From assembly GCA_964349515.1 (NCBI GenBank), contig CAYGHG010000020.1:1-30749 (forward strand): a DNA stretch of 30,749 nucleotides, in the 5' to 3' direction. Below are positions 22,766 to 29,347 of the stretch, piece after piece. Origin of the DNA: CAYGHG01 sp964349515. GTDB lineage: Bacteria > Oederibacteriota > PGYV01 > CAYGHG01. Within the stretch, counting starts at the first letter, position 1; every line of letters starts with the position of its first letter. A model generated the notes under the pieces. That model had not been told where the DNA came from, made no database searches, and worked only from the letters and a program-made list of their open reading frames with translations. The translations under genes were made by a program, and so were the position numbers.

Positions 22766-23962
22766 ATGATTGCTGACAGAATGAAAAAAGTCCAGGCGTC
22801 AATTACACTCGCCATAGACGCAAAGGCAAAGCAGATGATAGCAGACGGCACAGACCTGGTCGGTTTCGGCGCGGGTGAGCCTGATTTTAATACACCGGAG
22901 AACATAAAACAGGCCGGCATAAGGGCAATAACCGAGAACAAGACAAGATATACACCCTCTTCGGGCATGCCCGGTTTGAAAAAAGCCATAGCTGAAAAAT
23001 TAAAAAAAGACAACAATCTGGATTACAAGCCTGGCCAGATAATAGTTTCCTGCGGGGCAAAGCACTCGCTTTATAACATATTCATGGCAGGCATCAACCC
23101 CGGCGACGAAGTAATCATATTTTCTCCATACTGGGTCTCTTATGTTGAGATGGTAAACATGGCGCAGGGCGTGCCTGTCTTTGTGGAACTCGACGAATCA
23201 AAGAAATTTGAGATTGATTTTGGTGTTCTGGAGTCAAAGATAACGCCCAAAACCAAGGCTATGATAATAAACTCACCGTCAAACCCGACAGGTTGCGTGC
23301 TGTCAAAAGAATCAATAGAAAAACTGGCTGCTATATGCCTGAAAAACAACATACTTATTATCTCTGATGAGATTTATGAAAAAAATCTTTACAACGGCAG
23401 GACGCATATTTCGATTGCGGCAATTTCGCCGGAAGTCAAGGCAAAGACAGTGCTGGTAAACGGCCTTTCAAAGTCCCACGCTATGACGGGCTGGCGCATA
23501 GGCTACATAGCCGCCGATGATGCCGAGCTTGTAAAAGCCATGGACAACCTGCAGTCTCACTCCACATCCAACCCGATGACCATAGCCCAGTGGGCGGCGA
23601 TTGAGGCACATAATACAGATACGTCGGTAATAAAAGGAATGGTCTCTGAGTTTGACAAAAGAAGACAGTACATCCTGGGCAGGATAGCCGCTATAGAGGG
23701 TTTGTCCTGTGTGGAGCCGGAGGGCGCTTTTTATGTCTTTCCGAATTTCAAGCCCCTGATAGGTAAAACTGTAAACGGCAAAAAAATAGAAGGCTCCATG
23801 TCTTTTGCGGACATACTTCTCACCGAGGCAAAGGTGGCTGTAGTGCCGGGTATTGCTTTCGGCAGCGACTGCCACTTCAGAATGTCTTACGCGAATTCCA
23901 TGGCAAATATCGAAAAGGGAATGGACAGGATAGAGAAACTGATAAAGACAGTTGAAAATTGA
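22766..23962 (+). CDS. Class I aminotransferase, aspartate aminotransferase-like
   Basis: The 398-residue PLP enzyme belongs to the AspB/subgroup Ib type. PLP-binding residues are visible: Lys236 in NGLSKSHAMTGWRIGY (Schiff base), Asp201 and Tyr204 in SDEIYE, and Asn173 in NSPSNPTG. FGAGEPDFNTP is the N-terminal substrate loop and FRMSYANS near the C-terminus carries the carboxylate-binding Arg. It probably exchanges amino groups between glutamate and oxaloacetate, which would spread newly assimilated nitrogen, but related enzymes use other keto acids. ATG follows GGAGG, 21 bp after the kinase gene. Confidence 0.92.
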   Translation: MIADRMKKVQASITLAIDAKAKQMIADGTDLVGFGAGEPDFNTPENIKQAGIRAITENKTRYTPSSGMPGLKKAIAEKLKKDNNLDYKPGQIIVSCGAKHSLYNIFMAGINPGDEVIIFSPYWVSYVEMVNMAQGVPVFVELDESKKFEIDFGVLESKITPKTKAMIINSPSNPTGCVLSKESIEKLAAICLKNNILIISDEIYEKNLYNGRTHISIAAISPEVKAKTVLVNGLSKSHAMTGWRIGYIAADDAELVKAMDNLQSHSTSNPMTIAQWAAIEAHNTDTSVIKGMVSEFDKRRQYILGRIAAIEGLSCVEPEGAFYVFPNFKPLIGKTVNGKKIEGSMSFADILLTEAKVAVVPGIAFGSDCHFRMSYANSMANIEKGMDRIEKLIKTVEN

Positions 23963-24063
23963 AAGTTTAAAACAAAAAATATACGTTTAGAACAAAAGCT
24001 ATAAGTATCAAAGCCTTAATTTTCAGCTTTCAGTTTTAAACTTAATGCTTGCCCGGAGGTTTT

Positions 24064-24783
24064 ATGTCTGTTGAGCCTGTCTGGTTGAAAGAGGTCAAAT
24101 GCCCCGCGTGTGATTTCGGGTTTAAAACCCCACGCATGCGCGCGACTGCTTTGCGGGTAAAAAGCGGGGACAGCGATTTTCATAAGACGTACGAGGGGCT
24201 GCGGCCGCTGCTTTACGCGGTGACAACGTGCCCTTCGTGTAATTATTCGGCGAGGAATGACGACTTTGACAAGGTAACGCTTGAGTACCACAAGGAAATA
24301 TTAAGCCTCGCGAAAGTGATAAAGGATTCCAAAAAGGCTGTTGCTTTCCCGCAGACGGCACAGACAGATACTGAAACCGCGGTAAAAAAACACCTTCTCG
24401 CGGTTACTTATTATAAGCACTTTAAGCCGGAGAACCCGAATACCATAGCGGGCGTATATATGCACATCGCCTGGATGTACAGGGAGGACGGTAACGCGGA
24501 AAAAGAGAGGGAATACCTGAAACACGCCCTGGAGTATTACATAAAGACCTATGAAAAGGGCGTTCAGATACCTGAAAAAATAGGAGAGCCGGGCATCAGC
24601 TACCTGATAGGCGAAATCAGCAGGATGCTCGGAGAAAGAAACGAAGCGGTAAAGTGGTTCGCGAAAACAGTTCAGCACGAACAGATCGGTAATTTTCCTC
24701 ACGTGGAAAATCTAGCCAGGGAAGCATGGGAAAAGATTACGCAGGAAAAAAGAAGCGAAAAAACATCACAGGAGGGTTTATGA
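24064..24783 (+). CDS. DUF2225 protein (zinc-ribbon plus TPR-like helices)
   Basis: I start at ATG 24064, after GGAGG. This gives 239 residues opening MSVEPVWLKEVKCPAC. Two CPxC pairs (Cys13/Cys16 and Cys56/Cys59) form a probable zinc-binding knuckle. A helical region with TPR character follows (AGVYMHIAWMYREDGNAEKEREYLKHALEYY, then ISYLIGEISRMLGERNEAVKWF). This is the layout of the DUF2225 family, whose function is not known. The 101 bp before it include a short relic of the TTTCAG repeat. Its stop overlaps the start of the glycosyltransferase gene (ATGA), so the two are coupled. Confidence 0.88.
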   Translation: MSVEPVWLKEVKCPACDFGFKTPRMRATALRVKSGDSDFHKTYEGLRPLLYAVTTCPSCNYSARNDDFDKVTLEYHKEILSLAKVIKDSKKAVAFPQTAQTDTETAVKKHLLAVTYYKHFKPENPNTIAGVYMHIAWMYREDGNAEKEREYLKHALEYYIKTYEKGVQIPEKIGEPGISYLIGEISRMLGERNEAVKWFAKTVQHEQIGNFPHVENLAREAWEKITQEKRSEKTSQEGL

Positions 24784-25982
24784 AAATTTTAATGGCAACA
24801 GACACTTACAGGCCCAGAGTAAACGGCGTTGTTACGTCAATTGACACATTTTCAAATGAATACAGAAAGATGGGCCACGAAGTGACGATAATCGCGCCCG
24901 AGTATCCTGAAGACCAGAAGGACGTAAAAGACCCCGGAAATGAAAAATATGTCGTCAGGCTGCCTTCCAGTTACATATTTTTTGACCCGGAAGACAGATG
25001 GTCGGATGTTAAATCAAAAAAGGCGCGCGCCATAATAGACGAAAAGATCATAAAGGGCGGTTTTGACATAATACACACTCACGTATCGGGTGCTGTGGGT
25101 TATGCCGCCATTAACTGGGGCAAGAGAATAGGGTGCCCGGTGATTCATACTTATCACACCCTGTTTGAGCAGTATGTCCATTACATTAAATTTATACCGA
25201 AAGTACTCGGCGTATGGATAGCCAGGGAAGTAAGCCGTAAATACTGCAACAGCATGGATATGGTTATTACCCCCTCAACGCAGATGAAAGACGCATTAAT
25301 CGGCTATAAAGTAAGAAAGGACCTTCCTATCATAGTAAATCCTACGGGAATAAAGATCGAAAAGTTTGTAAACTACAGCGGCCCGAGGTTCAGGGAAAAG
25401 CACGGAATTTCCAAAGACACCACGCTGTTTCTTTTCATGGGAAGGGTGGGGCATGAGAAAAACATACCTTTCCTCTTTGACGTGCTGAAAGAAATACTCA
25501 AAACAAGGCCGGATACAAAACTCGTGGTGGCGGGAAAAGGCCCTGCCGAGGAAACGGTGAAAAAAGCGGCTAAAGACAAGGGCGTATTTGACAATGTTCT
25601 TTTCATAGGCTACCTTGACCCGCAGGAATGGGTGGACTGCTACGCCGCGGCCGATATATTTACCTTTGCGTCCGTAACCGAAACGCAGGGGCTTGTGGTG
25701 ACAGAAGCTATGGCCGCCGAGACACCTGTTGTGGCGGTTGCCGAGATGGGTGTTGCGGAGGTTATGGCGGGTGAAAAAGGGGGCATACTCGTAAAACACG
25801 ACCTGAATGCTTTTGTGTCAGCCGTAAAACTTCTGCTCTCCGACAAAGAACTCTATGCAAAGAAAAAATCAGAAACAAGGGCGACTGCCGAAGAATGGTC
25901 CGCCGAATCAATGGCCAAAAAAATAGTTGTTAATTATGAAAACACCATAAAAGCTTATAAGGAAAAGGCAGCAAAAAAATGA
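24780..25982 (+). CDS. GT4-family glycosyltransferase
   Basis: The start is ATG 24780, coupled to the previous stop and preceded by GGAGGG, giving 400 residues. The N-terminal lobe begins MKILMATDTYRPRVNGVVTSI, and the C-terminal donor-binding lobe contains FMGRVGHEKNIPFLFDV, LVVAGKGPAEE, VLFIGYLD and the ASVTETQGLVVTEAMA block with the EX7E pattern of retaining GT-B enzymes. The N-terminal pattern PxxNGVVTS with HTHVSG and YHTLFEQYVHYI is typical of diacylglycerol glucosyl- or mannosyltransferases, so a glycolipid product is plausible. No membrane helices; it is probably peripheral at the membrane. Confidence 0.9.
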   Translation: MKILMATDTYRPRVNGVVTSIDTFSNEYRKMGHEVTIIAPEYPEDQKDVKDPGNEKYVVRLPSSYIFFDPEDRWSDVKSKKARAIIDEKIIKGGFDIIHTHVSGAVGYAAINWGKRIGCPVIHTYHTLFEQYVHYIKFIPKVLGVWIAREVSRKYCNSMDMVITPSTQMKDALIGYKVRKDLPIIVNPTGIKIEKFVNYSGPRFREKHGISKDTTLFLFMGRVGHEKNIPFLFDVLKEILKTRPDTKLVVAGKGPAEETVKKAAKDKGVFDNVLFIGYLDPQEWVDCYAAADIFTFASVTETQGLVVTEAMAAETPVVAVAEMGVAEVMAGEKGGILVKHDLNAFVSAVKLLLSDKELYAKKKSETRATAEEWSAESMAKKIVVNYENTIKAYKEKAAKK

Positions 25983-26332
25983 AAAGACTCATTTTTTTTA
26001 CTGTCCTGATTTCCTGCCTTGCCCTGTCGGCGGGATGTAAAAAAAGCGCGCCGCCCGTGCCTGCGCTGCTGGTTTTTTCCACGGCAAACTGTGATGCCTG
26101 CAAAGAGTTTAAGCCGATATCCGAAGAAATCAGGGAAGAGTATAAGGGCAGAGCAGCCGTTAAAATCTATGAAATAGACAAAACACCCGGGTCGGATTTC
26201 GCGGCGTCTTTTAATGTAAGGGCAACGCCTACCATTATATTTCTTGATAAAGAAGGAAACCAGTATTTCAGGCTTGACCGTGCCGCAAGTAAGGATCTTA
26301 TCAAGGCTCTTTTGGACGCAAAAATTGATTAA
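25979..26332 (+). CDS. Thioredoxin-like lipoprotein
   Basis: The 117-residue protein has a lipoprotein-type signal ending SAGC (Cys20), then a compact thioredoxin fold with active-site motif CDAC (Cys38, Cys41) and the cis-proline in RATPTIIF (Pro84). It should act as a thiol-disulfide exchanger anchored outside the cytoplasmic membrane. CDAC is not the CGPC of cytosolic thioredoxin, which fits a different redox potential or partner. It overlaps the glycosyltransferase gene by ATGA and the next gene by about 8 bp, so it is embedded in the operon. Confidence 0.88.
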   Translation: MKRLIFFTVLISCLALSAGCKKSAPPVPALLVFSTANCDACKEFKPISEEIREEYKGRAAVKIYEIDKTPGSDFAASFNVRATPTIIFLDKEGNQYFRLDRAASKDLIKALLDAKID

Positions 26333-27128
26333 AAAAAGATCAAAACATGCCGGCAAGAAAAAGCCGGCAGCCGGAAAAAGCCATTCAGGCAGGGCCGGAA
26401 ATCAGATAAAAGCCCTCAAAGAAGCTCTTTTGGAGCGGGACAGGGAGATAAAGGCCCTGACGGAAATAAGCCGCGCAATGGTGTCCGGCAGATACCTGCA
26501 GGACGTGCTTAACATAATAGTATCGCTTACCGCGGAGATGCTTGATTCAAAGATATGTTCCATCATGCTTCTTGAACACAATAATGAGGAACTGAAGATT
26601 GTTTCCACGCAGAGTTTAAGTGATGCCTACAGGCGTAAAGGCAATGTCCGCGTCGGGCACAGCATAAGCGGCAGGGTAGTAACCGAAAAAGCCCCGATTA
26701 CGGTCAGAGACGTGAGAACCGAGCAGGCGTATATGTTCAAGGAAGTGGCTGCAAAAGAGGGGCTTGTATCAATGCTCGCCGTCCCTATGATGCTAAAAGG
26801 CAGGGTGCTCGGGGTTATTAATATTTATACGGCAAGCAGGCACGAGTTTTCGGAGAGCGAAATAAACATACTGCAGGCTGTTGCGAACCAGGCTGCCATA
26901 GGCATAGAAAATGAAAAACTTTCCGAAGAGGTAACAACCGCAAAAGATGCGCTTGAAACACGAAAACTAATAGACAGGGCCAAAGGAATTTTAATGAGCC
27001 GCTTTAACCTCGCGGAAGACGCGGCGTACAGGATGATACATAAAAAAAGCATGGATTCCAGGAAAAGCATGAAAGAGGTAGCGGAAGCGGTAATTCTTAC
27101 AATTGAGCTTGAAAAACAGCGGGGTTAA
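26325..27128 (+). CDS. GAF-ANTAR transcription antiterminator
   Basis: From TTG 26325 (overlapping the previous stop by 8 bp) the protein has 267 residues: a basic, Lys-rich tail (1-25), a coiled segment, a GAF sensor domain (about 45-190) and a C-terminal ANTAR domain (about 200-262: LIDRAKGILMSRFNLAEDAAYRMIHKKSMDSRKSM). ANTAR domains bind RNA with two tandem hairpins, each with a hexaloop having A at position 1 and G at position 4, and so prevent transcription termination. Just such a pair lies at 27173-27219, immediately downstream and in front of gdhA. The start is uncertain: an in-frame TTG at 26244 would add 27 residues. No receiver domain is present, so a small molecule bound by GAF is the likely signal. 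Confidence 0.9.
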   Translation: MIKKRSKHAGKKKPAAGKSHSGRAGNQIKALKEALLERDREIKALTEISRAMVSGRYLQDVLNIIVSLTAEMLDSKICSIMLLEHNNEELKIVSTQSLSDAYRRKGNVRVGHSISGRVVTEKAPITVRDVRTEQAYMFKEVAAKEGLVSMLAVPMMLKGRVLGVINIYTASRHEFSESEINILQAVANQAAIGIENEKLSEEVTTAKDALETRKLIDRAKGILMSRFNLAEDAAYRMIHKKSMDSRKSMKEVAEAVILTIELEKQRG

Positions 27129-27135
27129 CCCGTTT

Positions 27136-27161
27136 AAGGGCTTTGAAAGCCCTTGGTTTTA
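27136..27161 (+). terminator. Terminator after the ANTAR gene
   Basis: AAGGGCTT-TGA-AAGCCCTT (27136-27143 and 27147-27154) is followed by GGTTTTATT. The T run is short and displaced by GG, so termination may be partial. It lies before, not after, the hexaloop hairpins, which is not the standard order for ANTAR control. Confidence 0.65.
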
Positions 27162-27247
27162 TTGGAACAACAGCCACAAAGGCGTGGCGCAAAAAATGAA
27201 ACGGCACAAAGGCGTGCCGCGGCTTTAAAAACCGCATTCTTCCAATA
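27160..27247 (+). promoter_or_regulatory. Tandem A1/G4 hexaloop RNA in the gdhA leader (candidate ANTAR target)
   Basis: Hairpin P1: GCCAC (27173-27177), loop AAAGGC, GTGGC (27184-27188). Hairpin P2: CGGCAC (27202-27207), loop AAAGGC, GTGCCG (27214-27219). Both loops have A at position 1 and G at position 4, the ANTAR recognition rule. The linker is 13 nt. A short hairpin GCGG/CCGC follows (27219-27222 and 27232-27235). The set is enclosed by an outer stem TATTGGAA / TTCCAATA (27160-27167 and 27240-27247). The alternative view is a palindromic intergenic repeat, which only a genome-wide search can exclude. Confidence 0.6.
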
Positions 27248-27277
27248 TTTACCGTTAATATCCGTAGGAGGATAAAA

Positions 27278-28618
27278 ATGTCGGCATACGTCAATAAGGT
27301 CCTTGAAACAGTAAAAAAGAGAAACGCAAACGAGCCTGAGTTTCACCAGGCTGTAACTGAAGTGCTTGAATCACTGGGGCCCGTCATAGAAAGGCACAAA
27401 AAGTACGAGCAGCATTCAATACTTGAGAGGATTGTAGAGCCTGAGCGCCAGATAATTTTCAGGGTGCCGTGGATAGATGACAAGGGAAATGTACAGGTAA
27501 ACAGGGGCATACGCGTGGAATACAACAGCGCGATAGGGCCTTATAAGGGCGGCATCAGGTTTCACCCCTCTGTAAACATCTCTATCCTTAAATTTTTAGG
27601 ATTTGAACAGGTCTTTAAAAACTCCCTTACCACTCTGCCTATGGGCGGAGGCAAGGGCGGTTCTGATTTTGACCCGAAAGGCAAGTCAGACAACGAAGTA
27701 ATGCGCTTTGTCCAGTCATTCATGACAGAGCTTGCGCGCCACATCGGGCCGGACACGGACGTTCCCGCGGGCGACATCGGCGTGGGCGGGCGCGAGATAG
27801 GCTTTATGTTCGGGCAGTACAAGAGGCTCAGAAATGAGTTCACAGGAGTTTTAACGGGCAAGAACCTGAAATGGGGCGGCTCATTAATCAGGCCGGAAGC
27901 CACAGGTTACGGGGCGGTTTATTTTGCGGAAGAAATGCTTAAAACACGCGACGACTCGATAAAGGGCAAAATCTGCACGGTATCGGGCTCGGGGAATGTC
28001 GCCCAGTACACGGTAGAAAAGGTAAACATGCTCGGCGGTAAGTGCGTAACACTCTCAGATTCCGACGGCACAGTATATGACAAGGACGGCATTACGGCCG
28101 AGAAACTCGCGTTTGTAATGGAACTCAAAAACGTAAAACGCGGCAGGATAAAAGAATACGCGGACAAGTATAAATGCGAATTCCTGCCGGGCAAGAGGCC
28201 GTGGGGCGTCAAATGCGACGTGGCTTTCCCGAGCGCGACGCAGAATGAAATCGACGGAAACGACGCAAAGGCACTGCTTGACAACGGTTGCTACGTAATA
28301 AGCGAAGGCGCCAACATGCCGTCAACCCCTGACGCAGTTGACCAGTATCTCGCGAAGAAGATTCTTTACGGCCCGGGCAAAGCGGCAAACGCGGGCGGAG
28401 TCGCCACCTCAGGGCTTGAAATGAGCCAGAACTCAATGAGGATGTCGTGGTCAAGGGAAGAAGTGGACGACAAACTGCACGGGATAATGATAGCGATACA
28501 CAAACAGTGCGTAAATGCGGCATCAGAATATGGAATGCCGGGTAACTACGTAATGGGAGCAAACATAGCGGGATTCGTGAAAGTCGCGGATTCAATGATA
28601 GAGCAGGGCGTAGTATAG
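27278..28618 (+). CDS. gdhA: Glutamate dehydrogenase, NADP-type hexameric
   Basis: The 446-residue protein is full length for the small hexameric GdhA. It joins ammonia to 2-oxoglutarate to make glutamate, the low-affinity alternative to GS/GOGAT. Substrate-binding GGIRFHPSVN (91-100) and the catalytic block PMGGGKGGSDFDPKGK with Lys126 are present, as are DVPAGDIGVGGREIGFM and the dinucleotide fold VSGSGNVAQYTVEK. The residues after the second strand (SDSDGTVYD) favour NADP(H). ATG is preceded by AGGAGG. The leader carries hairpins that may respond to the ANTAR regulator encoded just upstream. Confidence 0.97.
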   Translation: MSAYVNKVLETVKKRNANEPEFHQAVTEVLESLGPVIERHKKYEQHSILERIVEPERQIIFRVPWIDDKGNVQVNRGIRVEYNSAIGPYKGGIRFHPSVNISILKFLGFEQVFKNSLTTLPMGGGKGGSDFDPKGKSDNEVMRFVQSFMTELARHIGPDTDVPAGDIGVGGREIGFMFGQYKRLRNEFTGVLTGKNLKWGGSLIRPEATGYGAVYFAEEMLKTRDDSIKGKICTVSGSGNVAQYTVEKVNMLGGKCVTLSDSDGTVYDKDGITAEKLAFVMELKNVKRGRIKEYADKYKCEFLPGKRPWGVKCDVAFPSATQNEIDGNDAKALLDNGCYVISEGANMPSTPDAVDQYLAKKILYGPGKAANAGGVATSGLEMSQNSMRMSWSREEVDDKLHGIMIAIHKQCVNAASEYGMPGNYVMGANIAGFVKVADSMIEQGVV

Positions 28619-28632
28619 CATTTAAGTTTTCT

Positions 28633-28668
28633 AAAAAAGGGCGGGTGCAAAAGCACCCGCCCTTTTTT
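28633..28668 (+). terminator. gdhA terminator
   Basis: Perfect 16-bp stem AAAAAAGGGCGGGTGC / GCACCCGCCCTTTTTT (28633-28648, 28653-28668) with an AAAA loop, 14 bp past the stop. Symmetrical, hence bidirectional. Confidence 0.95.
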
Positions 28669-28720
28669 ATTGCCCTGTAATTGAAGTTGTGCCTTTGTCA
28701 TATGTGTTTATGCCTTCGTA

Positions 28721-28744
28721 GAGCGGGGGCTTCAGCCCCCGCTC
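28721..28744. repeat. Palindromic intergenic hairpin
   Basis: A perfect 11-bp stem GAGCGGGGGCT / AGCCCCCGCTC with a 2-nt centre and a weak T run after it. It lies 50 bp past the gdhA terminator, so a second terminator is not needed. It looks like a REP-type palindrome. Between 28619 and 28982 I see only hairpins and no gene. Confidence 0.55.
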
Positions 28745-28799
28745 AGTTTTGTCTTTTGTACTTGTGTCTAAAATCAGGTTAGGTGTTGCTTTTTTGTAG

Positions 28800-28857
28800 C
28801 CTGTCTTTTTGTTTTTGTGTTAACGGCAGGAAAAGACAGGCGGGTCACAGACCCGCC
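28800..28857. repeat. Two nested palindromes
   Basis: CCTGTCTTTT (28800-28809) pairs with AAAAGACAGG (28831-28840), and a second hairpin GGCGGGTC-ACA-GACCCGCC (28839-28857) follows with two shared bases. Probably palindromic intergenic DNA of the same kind as 28721-28744, or the remains of a small element. Confidence 0.45.
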
Positions 28858-28982
28858 TCTGCGAGTAATGGAAAAACCGGTTTCTGTTTTTGTAGAAGGC
28901 TGGTTTTTAACCCGCATTGTTCTTTTTTAGGTTTGAGGCAGGCAGGTACATCACGCCGGATTGATTTTTTAGAAACCATACC

Positions 28983-29216
28983 GTGATTAAGGGTGATTTG
29001 ATTATTGAAAATAGAAAAGTTGTGTTTGCCGCGGATATAAAAACCGGTTTAAGCGCAGGCAGCGGCGCGGCAGCCGGTATTTTAAGGATGGAAAAGGAGT
29101 ATCCTGCCTTAAAATTTAACGCAGGATACGTGCTTACTTATAACCCGAAATCATCGTCTATAGCAAAAAATGTTGTGAGCATTTCCTTTTTTGATTTTAT
29201 AAAAAAGATAATGTAA
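28983..29216 (+). pseudogene. Small ORF, possible C-terminal remnant of a larger gene
   Basis: A 77-residue frame begins with GTG at 28983 and has no good ribosome binding site. The sequence (VVFAADIKTGLSAGSGAAAGILRMEKEYPALKFNAGYVLTY) resembles the last part of DUF4143-type AAA ATPases, where a strand-helix-strand with a Lys/Thr-rich turn ends the protein. An in-frame stop 21 bp before the GTG shows no continuation upstream. I read it as a decayed fragment, but a real small protein is possible. Confidence 0.35.
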
Positions 29217-29347
29217 TCGGTGTTTTAGATTTCCTGTTTTTGTGTTCTGTATCCCGAAACCTATTTATTTTCAATAATTGACGAAAATTGAAAAATACAG
29301 TATTATTGAAAAAATACAAATTACCAATATTCACAAAATGGGGAAAA

